Shown here piece after piece: positions 1 to 7,953 of a DNA stretch of 64,000 nucleotides. Position 1 is the stretch's first letter. Each line of letters opens with the position of its first letter. The translations under genes and the position numbers were made by a program. Origin of the DNA: Porticoccus sp041395745 (GTDB lineage: Bacteria; Pseudomonadota; Gammaproteobacteria; Pseudomonadales; Porticoccaceae); assembly GCA_041395745.1 (NCBI GenBank), contig JAWKZV010000001.1:558001-622000 (forward strand), written 5' to 3'. The notes beneath the pieces were generated by a model, which saw only the letters and a program-made list of their open reading frames with translations, searched no databases and was not told where the DNA came from.

Positions 1-2
1 AG

Positions 3-620
3 GCCCGCCAGAAAACGTCTGTCACGGACGTTGTCACAGCTAAAACTGACAACGTTAGAGATACAGGAAAAGACACAGGAAAAACTGAAGACTCGGGTGT
101 GGTTCCCACCTCTCCGATGCCGCTATCTCCTGCCGCCGAAGCCACAGAAGAGGTGCCGGTTGCCCCTTTCCGGCTCTGGTGTTGGCAGCCCGTTGACGAC
201 CTACTGGTGCTGAACAGTGTGTCTCCCGGGGCATCACCACTGGCAGAAGAAATGGAGTTGTTGGGAAATTTGCTGAAGTCTATCGATCGAGCAGGTTCGT
301 CCCGCCCGCCCCCTGAATTCATAGACTGGCCGTTCCCCGGCCAGAATCGCACCGATCTGGCTGGTGCTCGCGACATGCTGTCGGTATTTGTGGATGTCCG
401 CATTCGCCAGCGCGGCGTACTCTGGGTGCTTTTGATGGGCGATGTTGCGGCCCGACTGCTGCTGGCAACGGAACCTACTGGGGATGCCTCAGCCATCGGA
501 CTTCGAGAGCTACCCGGCGGTGCCACAGCGGCAATTTTGCCCTCCTTGCAGGATATGTTGCAGCAGACCCATCTCAAGAGCGGTGCCTGGCAGGCGCTGC
601 GAGAACTCCCTTCTACCTGA
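3..620 (+). CDS. Uncharacterised protein upstream of rimI, 5' end outside the window
   Basis: The reading frame is open from base 3 without a stop, so this is the C-terminal part of a longer protein; an internal GTG at 99 is unlikely to be the true start. The first 50 or so residues are rich in Thr, Asp, Pro and Glu and look like a disordered linker. The rest (from about base 160) is a compact domain with Trp and Leu pairs and a hydrophobic stretch around VLWVLLMGDVAARLLLA. It overlaps rimI by one base (TGATG), so the two genes are translationally coupled. Many gammaproteobacteria have holD (DNA polymerase III psi) or a long uncharacterised protein in this position, and a distant HolD-like role is possible, but I cannot recognise the family. 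No function is assigned. Confidence 0.7.
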   Translation, partial: ARQKTSVTDVVTAKTDNVRDTGKDTGKTEDSGVVPTSPMPLSPAAEATEEVPVAPFRLWCWQPVDDLLVLNSVSPGASPLAEEMELLGNLLKSIDRAGSSRPPPEFIDWPFPGQNRTDLAGARDMLSVFVDVRIRQRGVLWVLLMGDVAARLLLATEPTGDASAIGLRELPGGATAAILPSLQDMLQQTHLKSGAWQALRELPST

Positions 621-1078
621 TGAGTAATTCCCAAGCGATAGTCCGAGCAATGCTGGCGGAGGATCTCGATTCCATCGCCGCGATTGAACAGCTTGTGACC
701 CCCCATCCCTGGAGTCGCCAACAGTTCCAGGACAGTCTCGAAAAACACCGCTGCCTGACCATGATTGCTTCCGGCCAGCCGGTGGGTTATGCCATCTATA
801 CCGTGGTGGTGGGGGAGGCCGAGATTCTCAATATTGCAATTGCTCCACAGTGGCAGGGAAAGGGGCTTGGGGCCCAGCTGCTGGAAGCGGTGATGGAGAG
901 TATTACACCAGAGGCGGAGCGACTGTTTCTGGAGGTGCGGGCAGATAATTACCCGGCTCAGGCCCTCTACCAGAACGCCGGGCTGGTGGAAATCTGTGTG
1001 CGCCGCAATTATTACCGCACAGCTGCGGGGCCAGTAGACGCGATTATCATGGCCATGGACTTTGGTACATCTCTCTGA
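620..1078 (+). CDS. rimI: Ribosomal protein S18 N-terminal alanine acetyltransferase RimI
   Basis: 152 residues, the usual length for RimI. It is a GNAT-fold acetyltransferase that transfers acetyl from acetyl-CoA to the N-terminal alanine of ribosomal protein S18 in the cytoplasm. The sequence shows the GNAT core: an acidic opening with DLDSIAAIE, the strand EILNIAIAPQWQGKGLG carrying the acetyl-CoA pyrophosphate-binding Q/RxxGxG loop, and the C-terminal NYPAQALYQNAGL segment followed by RRNYY, which is typical of RimI. Its ATG overlaps the stop of the preceding gene, an arrangement common for rimI. GNAT proteins are easily confused with each other, but the NYPAxxLYxxxGF/L-RRxYY ending makes RimI the best call. 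Confidence 0.9.
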   Translation: MSNSQAIVRAMLAEDLDSIAAIEQLVTPHPWSRQQFQDSLEKHRCLTMIASGQPVGYAIYTVVVGEAEILNIAIAPQWQGKGLGAQLLEAVMESITPEAERLFLEVRADNYPAQALYQNAGLVEICVRRNYYRTAAGPVDAIIMAMDFGTSL

Positions 1079-1254
1079 ATCACCAGATTTGAGCCTGTGA
1101 GCACCCTCTGATGTGTCTTTTTTGTGATTAAGTCACGAATTTTTGATCCCCAAGTATGAAATATCTTCAGACAAAGTTAAGAATATATGCAGGTTTATGG
1201 ATAAGTAACCGGTTTTGACTGAGTCAATTTTGTCACTGGGAGCGTGAACATCAG

Positions 1255-3588
1255 ATGAAGGAAATTACAGAAGATGTTGTGGCTCAGTCCACCCGGTTTG
1301 AAATAGCTCATTTGCTGCTTGAGCGACTTCCTCTCTGCTTGGGAGTAAGCGCTGGATTCAGTTTTTTGCAAGCGGTGGCTTGGGTCAAAAACACGTCTGC
1401 ATGGCCACTAGCGTTGTGGTGCCTTTTTGCGGTGGCTACTTTTCTTGCTGGTTGGTTGTTGAGTCGGCGCTTGGCTATGAGTTACCAGGTGATTGGCCTC
1501 AATGCCAAGCTGGTGGAGGACATCAACAATCTCGCCGTCGTGCTGGCAGTGGTGGTTGGGCTTGTTTGGCTGTTTGCCAGCATCATCCAGTTTTACGCAC
1601 GCGGATCAGACCAATGGCTGTATTTCTCGATTCTTATCGGTGCTGCTGCCAGTACGGGCATGCTGTTCAGCTACAACATTCGCGCGTCGTTGATCAGTGT
1701 CGGTATGGTGCTGTTGCCATGCATCATCCAGGTTTCTCTCTCCGGGCATGAAACCAGTCTCTACTTCGCAGCGTTCAGCCTTATCTACATGGCAACGCTT
1801 TATTTTGTCTTGATCCAACTGCATCAACTGCTCGAAAGGAATGTCTCTCTGCGGATAGCCAGTGAGGAATCTGCTCGGAAGCGTGCTGAATTGAGTTATC
1901 TGTTTGAGCAGCATTGGCAGAATGCGCCGCTGGCGGCAGTACAATGGGATCGGGAGGGGCGGGTTATTGACTGGAATCCCAGCGCCGAAAAATTGTTCGG
2001 ATACAGCAAAGCTGAAGCCATCGGTAAACACTGTGACTTTTTTGTGCCGTCTTCTTCCCTCGAAAAATGCCGGGAAATGTGGAACGCCCTTGCCCGCAAA
2101 AAGGGAGAAGGACATCACTGTGTACATGAAGTTGCAGCCAGGGACGGTCAGATCAAAATTTGCGAGTGGCACAATACGCCTTTAATGAAAGAGGGCTCTC
2201 AGATTGGTATAGCCTCGTTTATCGAGGATATAACTACACAAGTGAGTGCCAGGGAGACTATACAGCGCCAGGCCATTTTCGACACTCTCACCTCACTGCC
2301 CAATCGCCGCCGCATGATGGAGGAGCTGGAAAGCGCCATTTCACGTTCTCAGCGTAACAAGCAATTTGGCGCTTTGCTGTTTCTGGATCTCGACCACTTC
2401 AAGGATATCAATGATACCCAGGGGCATCACATGGGTGATCAGGTATTGCAGTATTTTGCCGACTTGCTGCGCAAGGCTGTACGTCGTGAAGACGTGGTTG
2501 CCCGCTTCGGTGGGGATGAATTTGTCATTCTCGTACAGGATTTGGGAGAGAAACCACAAGAAGCCAGGGCCAAAGTGCTATCGATCGCCGACAAGATCAT
2601 GGAAATGGGCAAGACCGCCTGTAAACAGGAGGGGCTGGAGTATGAGATTGAAGTCAGTGGCGGGATAGTACTATTTCGTGGCAATCACGTTAACTCCCAT
2701 GACCTGTTGAAACAGGCTGATCTCGCTATGTACCGGGTCAAGAACTATGGCCGCAAGGGTTTCAGCTTTTATGATGACTCAATGGCTGTGGAGGCGGAAT
2801 ATCGTGTGACGATGATCCGCGAATTGCGTCAGGGAATAGAGAACGAAGAGTTTACCCTTCACTTTCAACCGTTGGTGGATCAAAACGGCCAGATGGTATT
2901 TGCAGAGTCTTTACTGCGCTGGAAACGACCGTCACAGCGGATAGTCCCAGCAGCGGAATTCATCGAATTCATGGCTTCATTGCCTATGATGAACGAAGTG
3001 GGTCTGTGGGTATTTGACACTGTCTGCAAGCAGATTCGCAGCTGGACGGATCAGGGGGTATGGCGACGGGACAGCGCCTTGTTCGTTAATATCAGTCCCA
3101 AGCAGTTTGACAACGAACACTTTTCCACTCAGGTCAAGGAAACTATTGAGAAACATGGCATTTTGCCTTCCCAGTTGGTGTTGGAAATTACTGAAGAGAG
3201 CCTGATCCACAACCTGGATCGAGTGCATGGTCAGCTTCAAAAGTTGATTGATTTTGGTATTCGTATTGCCCTGGATGATTTTGGAACCGGGTATTCCTCT
3301 TTGGCAATGTTGCAAAAACTGCCGGTGCAGTTTGTCAAACTGGATCGAGAATTTATTAGCAATCTGGAGACCTCTGAAGATACCTATGCCATCGTTAAGG
3401 CTGTGATCAAACTCTGCCATATTCTATCTTTGCAAGTGATAGCCGAAGGGGTCGAGACCGCAGGACAGTGCTCTATACTCAAAGATCTTGGGTGTAACTA
3501 TTTTCAAGGCTATTACTTTAAACGGCCAATGGATGCAGAAGCGTTCTCGGCGTTGATCGACACTGACAATCATTGCGCAATCCCATGA
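1255..3588 (+). CDS. Membrane PAS-GGDEF-EAL protein, cyclic-di-GMP synthesis/breakdown
   Basis: 777 residues. The N-terminus has about six hydrophobic helices (roughly residues 18-190), forming an unnamed membrane sensor region. A PAS domain follows (about 205-330; WDREGRVIDWNPSAEKLFGY). The GGDEF domain has an intact GGDEF at 419-423 and an RRED inhibitory site five residues upstream, so diguanylate cyclase activity with product inhibition is plausible. The EAL domain (about 520-770) has ESL (E551) in place of EAL but keeps the glutamate, and also keeps NISPKQF, LEITE, DDFGTGYSS, KLDREF, AEGVE and FQGYYF, so the c-di-GMP phosphodiesterase site looks complete. Both activities may exist, with one dominating. 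The ATG is preceded by GGGAG at 1238-1242, 12 bases away. The gene stands alone, after an AT-rich leader. Confidence 0.93.
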   Translation: MKEITEDVVAQSTRFEIAHLLLERLPLCLGVSAGFSFLQAVAWVKNTSAWPLALWCLFAVATFLAGWLLSRRLAMSYQVIGLNAKLVEDINNLAVVLAVVVGLVWLFASIIQFYARGSDQWLYFSILIGAAASTGMLFSYNIRASLISVGMVLLPCIIQVSLSGHETSLYFAAFSLIYMATLYFVLIQLHQLLERNVSLRIASEESARKRAELSYLFEQHWQNAPLAAVQWDREGRVIDWNPSAEKLFGYSKAEAIGKHCDFFVPSSSLEKCREMWNALARKKGEGHHCVHEVAARDGQIKICEWHNTPLMKEGSQIGIASFIEDITTQVSARETIQRQAIFDTLTSLPNRRRMMEELESAISRSQRNKQFGALLFLDLDHFKDINDTQGHHMGDQVLQYFADLLRKAVRREDVVARFGGDEFVILVQDLGEKPQEARAKVLSIADKIMEMGKTACKQEGLEYEIEVSGGIVLFRGNHVNSHDLLKQADLAMYRVKNYGRKGFSFYDDSMAVEAEYRVTMIRELRQGIENEEFTLHFQPLVDQNGQMVFAESLLRWKRPSQRIVPAAEFIEFMASLPMMNEVGLWVFDTVCKQIRSWTDQGVWRRDSALFVNISPKQFDNEHFSTQVKETIEKHGILPSQLVLEITEESLIHNLDRVHGQLQKLIDFGIRIALDDFGTGYSSLAMLQKLPVQFVKLDREFISNLETSEDTYAIVKAVIKLCHILSLQVIAEGVETAGQCSILKDLGCNYFQGYYFKRPMDAEAFSALIDTDNHCAIP

Positions 3589-3692
3589 GTACTAGAGTCC
3601 GCTGGCTGATTCGTGGATGTCAGCTGTCAGTGGTTGACGATACAACCCCGAGAATAGTCCGGTTATAGTGGTCAGGTTGCTCTGGAGGTGTC

Positions 3693-4637
3693 GTGGAAAA
3701 AATTCCTGTTGGTATCAGTGCCTGTCTGTTGGGTGAAGAGGTACGTCATAACGGCGGCCATAAGCGCGATGCCTATATCACTGGCACACTCTCTGCCTAT
3801 TTTTCCTTTCATTCATTCTGTCCCGAAGTGGGCATCGGCATGGGAGTGCCGCGACCGGCGATTCGCCTGGTGACTACTGACGGGAGAATACGTGCCCGGG
3901 GTAGTCGCGACGGCGAGTTTGATGTCACGGAAGCCCTGGAAGACTACAGCCGTCAGCAGTTTTCCAATCTTGAGCACTTGTCGGGCATGATCCTGAAGCG
4001 CGCCTCTCCCAGCTGTGGCATGGAGAGGGTCAAGGTCTACAACGACAAAAATATGCCCCACCCGGAAGGCAGTGGCATTTTTGCCCGGGAGCTTATGGCC
4101 GGATTCCCGTTGCTGCCGGTGGAAGAGGAGGGGCGCCTGGGTGATCCCGCCCTGCGGGAAAATTTCCTGCAACGGGTGTTTATCTATCACCGCTGGCGCA
4201 CGGGATACCACCCGCTACTCAGCGTGCAGAAACTCACCGAGTTCCATGCCCGGCACAAGTTGATTTACATGAGCCACGATCAGGACAGAAGCCGGGAGCT
4301 GGGACGCATCGCAGCCTCAGCCAGCATCGACAATGTCGAGACTGTGGCGTCAGAATACATCGCCCTGGCCATGCAGACGCTGAAAAAGGTGGCCACACGG
4401 CGCAACCATGTCAATGTGCTGCAACACATACAGGGTTACCTGAAAAAACAACTGGACGCCGATGATAAACAGGAACTGCTAGATGTGTTCGAACGTTATC
4501 GAAAGGGTGAAATCCCCCTAATAGTTCCGATTACCCTGTTGAAACACCATTTCCGAAAAGCGCCTGACGCGTATATCGAGCAGTCCTGGTATATGAGTCC
4601 CTATCCAGAAGAACTGAAGTTGCGCAATCTCGTTTAA
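3693..4637 (+). CDS. DUF523-DUF1722 (YbgA) fusion, TudS-like thiouracil desulfidase family
   Basis: 314 residues; GTG start with GGAGG seven bases upstream. The N-terminal half is DUF523: SACLLG with C11, FCPEVGIGMGVPRP with C43, and ASPSCG with C108. In the characterised stand-alone member TudS, three cysteines at these motifs hold a [4Fe-4S] cluster used to desulfurise thiouracil. The C-terminal half (about 160-310) is DUF1722, related to YbgA (FHARHKLIYMSHD, then a helical region ending ELKLRNLV). The fusion is common in proteobacteria and is often beside a photolyase gene; here no photolyase is near. A role in removing sulfur from thiolated bases or related compounds is inferred from the family only. 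Confidence 0.85.
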   Translation: MEKIPVGISACLLGEEVRHNGGHKRDAYITGTLSAYFSFHSFCPEVGIGMGVPRPAIRLVTTDGRIRARGSRDGEFDVTEALEDYSRQQFSNLEHLSGMILKRASPSCGMERVKVYNDKNMPHPEGSGIFARELMAGFPLLPVEEEGRLGDPALRENFLQRVFIYHRWRTGYHPLLSVQKLTEFHARHKLIYMSHDQDRSRELGRIAASASIDNVETVASEYIALAMQTLKKVATRRNHVNVLQHIQGYLKKQLDADDKQELLDVFERYRKGEIPLIVPITLLKHHFRKAPDAYIEQSWYMSPYPEELKLRNLV

Positions 4638-4651
4638 GGTCACAACCAAGT

Positions 4652-4846
4652 ATGGAAAAGAAAAAAATTGATATCCCCGTGGCACTGATTCTGCTCGATC
4701 TGGTGGGTGCTGTTCTGGCAGCCATGGGGATTCTGGGTGCCCTCAATGAGGGGGGGGCCAGTGACTACCTGATGGTGGTGGCCGGTTTTCTGCTGATGTT
4801 GCCTCTGGTTCTGCATATACTCAACCGGCTGCAGAAGCGCCGTTAA
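4652..4846 (+). CDS. Small two-helix membrane protein
   Basis: 64 residues with two hydrophobic helices (about 8-28 and 38-58), a basic N-terminus (MEKKKID) and a basic C-terminus (QKRR). It starts 14 bases after the DUF523 fusion and ends 29 bases before the NfeD gene, on the same strand, so it is probably cotranscribed with one or both. Its layout recalls the small inner-membrane DUF1418 (YbjC) proteins, but the match is weak and the name is not assigned. Its strongly hydrophobic composition and clean spacing argue that it is a real gene. Confidence 0.65.
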   Translation: MEKKKIDIPVALILLDLVGAVLAAMGILGALNEGGASDYLMVVAGFLLMLPLVLHILNRLQKRR

Positions 4847-4875
4847 CAAGGACTATTTTCTGAAGGAATCCAATC

Positions 4876-5331
4876 ATGGCTTTTGAACTCGCCTCCTGGC
4901 ACTGGCTGGTGCTGGGTATCGCGCTGGTGATCATGGAAATTTTCGTCCCCAGCTTTACCATTTTCTGGTTCGGTCTCGGAGCCGTGATCGTCGGGGTAGT
5001 GTTGTGGCTGGTGCCAGGATTGTCCCTGGAGGGGCAATTACTGATCTGGATGGTTGCCTCCTGCGGTTTTGCCCTGCTCTGGTTCAAGTATTTCAAACCC
5101 CGCATGATCGACAAGACCTCCGCCGGCATTGCCCGAGAGGCCGCCATCGGGGAGTCCGGCCAGGTCATCAAGGTGCCGGCCGGGGAGCGTCGAGGCGTGG
5201 TGCGATTTACTACTCCGGTGCTGGGTGACGATGAATGGGATTTCATCTGCGAGCAGGAAGTGGCTGTAGGTGATCGCGTTTTTATCAAGGAATTTTCCGG
5301 CAACACCCTGATTGTGGTGAAACTGGATTAG
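4876..5331 (+). CDS. NfeD family membrane protein (short form)
   Basis: 151 residues. The N-terminal half has three to four membrane helices (ELASWHWLVLGIALVIMEIF, a typical NfeD opening, then FWFGLGAVIVGVVLWLVPGL). The C-terminal half is a beta-rich OB-fold domain with GESGQVIKVPAGERRGVVRF and VAVGDRVFIKEFSGNTLIVVKL. Short NfeD proteins pair with stomatin-like proteins, and the next gene encodes one, which strongly supports the call. The pair is thought to organise membrane microdomains. No serine protease domain is present, unlike in long NfeD forms. Confidence 0.9.
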   Translation: MAFELASWHWLVLGIALVIMEIFVPSFTIFWFGLGAVIVGVVLWLVPGLSLEGQLLIWMVASCGFALLWFKYFKPRMIDKTSAGIAREAAIGESGQVIKVPAGERRGVVRFTTPVLGDDEWDFICEQEVAVGDRVFIKEFSGNTLIVVKLD

Positions 5332-5378
5332 TTTTTGGCTCAGGTTTTTGAATCAGGTTCTATAGAAAGGAGAAAAAC

Positions 5379-6230
5379 ATGGAAGGCACAGTAGTCATAT
5401 TCGCATTGCTGGTACTGGCGGCGATTACCATCGGTCTGGGCGTCAGGATCGTCCCCCAGGGCAGCAAGCACGTGGTGCAGCGATTGGGCAAATACCACAA
5501 GACCCTGCCGCCGGGCCTGAACATTATCATTCCCTATATCGATAGCGTCGCCTACAAGGTGACCACCAAGGATATCGTGCTGGATATTCCCTCCCAGGAG
5601 GTGATCACCCGGGATAACGTGGTCATCGTGGCCAATGCAGTGGCCTACATCAACATCATCTCTCCTGAGAAGGCGGTTTACGGGGTGGAGGACTATGAAC
5701 TGGCGATCCGCAATCTGGTGCAGACCTCGCTGCGCTCCATCGTCGGCGAAATGGACCTGGACGATGCGCTGTCCTCACGGGATCAGATCAAGGCGAAACT
5801 GAAAGCTTCCATATCCGACGATATTGCCGACTGGGGTATCACCCTGAAAACCGTCGAAATCCAGGACATCAATCCCTCCGGCACCATGCAGGCGGCGATG
5901 GAAGAACAGGCTGCCGCTGAACGTCAGCGCCGCGCTACGGTAACCCGCGCCGATGGTGAGAAAACCGCAGCCATTCTTGAGGCGGAAGGTCGCCTGGAGG
6001 CATCCCGCCGGGACGCGGAAGCCAAGGTGGTGCTGGCCACTGCCACCAAGGAGGCCATTGAGAAAGTCACTGAGGGTATCCGTGACAAGGAGCTGCCAGC
6101 GGTGTTCCTGCTCGGTGAAAAATACGTGGAAGCGATGCGCCAAATGGCCGGCTCCGACAATGCCAAACTGGTGGTGCTGCCGGGAGATCTGCCTGCTGCC
6201 GTTCGTGCCCTGATGCACGGTCAGAAATAG
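5379..6230 (+). CDS. SPFH/band 7 paraslipin (QmcA/YbbK-like stomatin)
   Basis: 283 residues. One N-terminal membrane helix (VVIFALLVLAAITIGLGVRI) is followed by PQGSKHVVQRLGKYHKTLPPGLN, the standard opening of stomatins and paraslipins. The band 7 core contains IVLDIPSQEVITRDNV and RNLVQTSLRSIVGEMDLDDALSSRD. An Ala/Glu-rich coiled coil follows (about 175-240, EEQAAAERQRRATVTRADGEK), then a short C-terminal tail. A good ribosome site (AAAGGAG) sits eight bases before the ATG. It follows the NfeD gene by 47 bases. The pair probably forms membrane-bound oligomers; the direct client is unknown. Confidence 0.93.
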   Translation: MEGTVVIFALLVLAAITIGLGVRIVPQGSKHVVQRLGKYHKTLPPGLNIIIPYIDSVAYKVTTKDIVLDIPSQEVITRDNVVIVANAVAYINIISPEKAVYGVEDYELAIRNLVQTSLRSIVGEMDLDDALSSRDQIKAKLKASISDDIADWGITLKTVEIQDINPSGTMQAAMEEQAAAERQRRATVTRADGEKTAAILEAEGRLEASRRDAEAKVVLATATKEAIEKVTEGIRDKELPAVFLLGEKYVEAMRQMAGSDNAKLVVLPGDLPAAVRALMHGQK

Positions 6231-6238
6231 GCCATATT

Positions 6239-6703
6239 ATGAAACTGATACTGCGATGGGGATTCTGTGCAGCCCTCGGACTGGCGAGTCTGAATGTCTG
6301 GGCTGACGGGGAAAGGGAAGCAGCCAGGGCTTTGCTGGAAAGCATTAATGTCGAGCAGGTCATGAACGACATGGTGCAAAGGGCCCTTAACGTCGAGCTG
6401 GAAAATAACCCGGCTCTGGCGCCCTACCGCCCGGTGTTCCAGTCTTTCTACGATCAATACCTCAGCTACCAGGCGATCAGGGAGCAGCTGATTGACCTCT
6501 ACGCAGAGACTTTCACTCTGGATGAATTGCAACAGATCACGGCGTTTTACCGGACGCCAGCGGGCGCCAAGGCGATGCGACTCTCACCCGAGCTGTTCCA
6601 GAAGGGGATGGAGATCGGCCAGCGCAATGTGGCCGAGCATCTGGACGTTCTGCAGCAAATGATCGCGGCTGAAGCCGAGCGCTTACAGTCCCTGCAACAA
6701 TGA
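6239..6703 (+). CDS. Exported DUF2059 family protein
   Basis: 154 residues with a cleavable-looking signal peptide (MKLILRWGFCAALGLASLNVWA, cut after AxA-like LNVWA). The mature part is helical, with INVEQVMNDMVQRALN and then ELIDLYAETFTLDELQQITAFYRTPAGAKAMRLSPEL, the pattern of DUF2059. The family is periplasmic and of unknown function. It starts eight bases after the paraslipin stop and is likely to be in the same operon, which may mean an envelope-maintenance role. Confidence 0.87.
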   Translation: MKLILRWGFCAALGLASLNVWADGEREAARALLESINVEQVMNDMVQRALNVELENNPALAPYRPVFQSFYDQYLSYQAIREQLIDLYAETFTLDELQQITAFYRTPAGAKAMRLSPELFQKGMEIGQRNVAEHLDVLQQMIAAEAERLQSLQQ

Positions 6704-6794
6704 ATGTTGATTGTGGTCAACCTGAAAGCGTCTCCGGCGTTTAAATCAGGGTGATGTCCCGAGTTTGGCCTTCAGTCGGGAGAAGGGGGTGGTC

Positions 6795-7193
6795 ATGTTG
6801 AGAATCAGGTCTGAAATGAAAATTGGTTTGCTGGTGCTGGCCAGCGTGTTGGTTCTTGGTGGTTGCAGCAGAACGCCCAGTTCCGGAGATAGCAGCGGTG
6901 TCATCATTGACCGACAGGGCGTAGATATGTCCCGTTACTACGATGATCTCCACGACTGTCAGCAATATGCCGCCGAAGTACCTGTTGCACAGCGTTCTGC
7001 TACTTCCGCGGTGGGTGGAGCTGTGGTGGGCGGCGTGATCGGTGCAGTAGTGGGAGACAGCGATACCGCAAAACGGGGTGCTGGTGTCGGAGCCGTCACC
7101 GGCGCTGTCGGGGGGGCGTCATCCGGTTCCAGAGAGCGCCAGCAGGTGGTGAAGAATTGCCTGCGCGGCCGCGGTTATCGGGTACTCAATTAA
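6795..7193 (+). CDS. Glycine-zipper lipoprotein
   Basis: 132 residues from the ATG at 6795, chosen because AGAAGGGGG lies five bases upstream; an in-frame start at 6765 would place 10 odd residues in front. A lipoprotein signal (MKIGLLVLASVLVLGGC) puts the lipidated cysteine at about residue 24. The middle contains a glycine-zipper membrane segment (AVGGAVVGGVIGAVVGD and GAGVGAVTGAVGGASSG), and the end has a cysteine and CLRGRGYRVLN, the usual finish of glycine-zipper family proteins. It is probably an envelope lipoprotein. It ends seven bases from the convergent USP-like gene. Confidence 0.85.
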   Translation: MLRIRSEMKIGLLVLASVLVLGGCSRTPSSGDSSGVIIDRQGVDMSRYYDDLHDCQQYAAEVPVAQRSATSAVGGAVVGGVIGAVVGDSDTAKRGAGVGAVTGAVGGASSGSRERQQVVKNCLRGRGYRVLN

Positions 7194-7200
7194 GCTACTG

Positions 7201-7953
7201 TCATTCCACCAGCATCAGCGGGTAGGGCAACTGGTCCGGCAGTTCGGACAGTTGCCTTGCCGTCATCCCTTGTAAAGCTGCTCTTGCCATCAGTACCACA
7301 GAACCACTGGGCAACTTCAACAGAGGTAGTGCCTCCGGACTGATGGAGCGGACCAGCTGGAAATGCAGTCTCACTCCCTGGACGGGAAGCCGCTCGGCGA
7401 TTTCAGCCGGCAGCTGAGTCTCGCTGACAATCGTGATATCGGACACCATGCCGTTGACCGACAGCTGACGTGTGACTTCCAGCATGCGGTCGAAATCTTC
7501 GGCATTGTGGTAGATCAGGGTGAGTTGCTGCCGGGCGGAAAAGGAATCGTAACTCCGGTTGAACCGCGAGCGGTTGCGCCCCGGAAAAAACACATCGCAA
7601 CCCTGATGTGACAACGCCATGGAGGCCAGCTCGCCGCTTTCCACCGTGAACGTCCAACTCAGTTTTTCCCTGGAGGTCAGCTTTTCCAGCAACTGCCGGG
7701 CTCGCGCCGAAGCAATTTTGTTTAGGCGCAGCAGCTCTTCAGGCTCCAGCAGTCTTTCTTCCGCAGACAGGTAATTGATTTCCGTTGAAAAGGGCAGTTC
7801 CGCCACCGACATCAACTGGCTGTCTTCAATATACAAGCCGGCCAGGGAGGCATTCAGGCGCCGGGCGATGCTGATCAGGATCGATAATTCGGCCTCGTTG
7901 GCGCTGTGCACATCCAGGGCGATGAGGATGCGGCGACCGGAATTACTGATCAT
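7201..7953 (-). CDS. USP-like protein encoded downstream of the Lon-type protease
   Basis: About 250 residues from the ATG at 7953; this start is chosen because the mature motif SNSGRRILIALDVHSANEAELSIL follows directly and because it lies inside the last codons of the upstream protease gene, a typical coupled overlap of 11 bases. The N-terminal 150 residues follow the universal stress protein fold: a strand ILIALD, helix AELSILISIARRLNASLAGLYIED, and later SHQGCDVFFPG. The ATP-binding GxxGxxG(S/T) signature of USPs is not evident, and the C-terminal half is divergent. It may modulate or report on the protease; this is inference from operon position only. Confidence 0.7.
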   Translation of the reverse strand: MISNSGRRILIALDVHSANEAELSILISIARRLNASLAGLYIEDSQLMSVAELPFSTEINYLSAEERLLEPEELLRLNKIASARARQLLEKLTSREKLSWTFTVESGELASMALSHQGCDVFFPGRNRSRFNRSYDSFSARQQLTLIYHNAEDFDRMLEVTRQLSVNGMVSDITIVSETQLPAEIAERLPVQGVRLHFQLVRSISPEALPLLKLPSGSVVLMARAALQGMTARQLSELPDQLPYPLMLVE

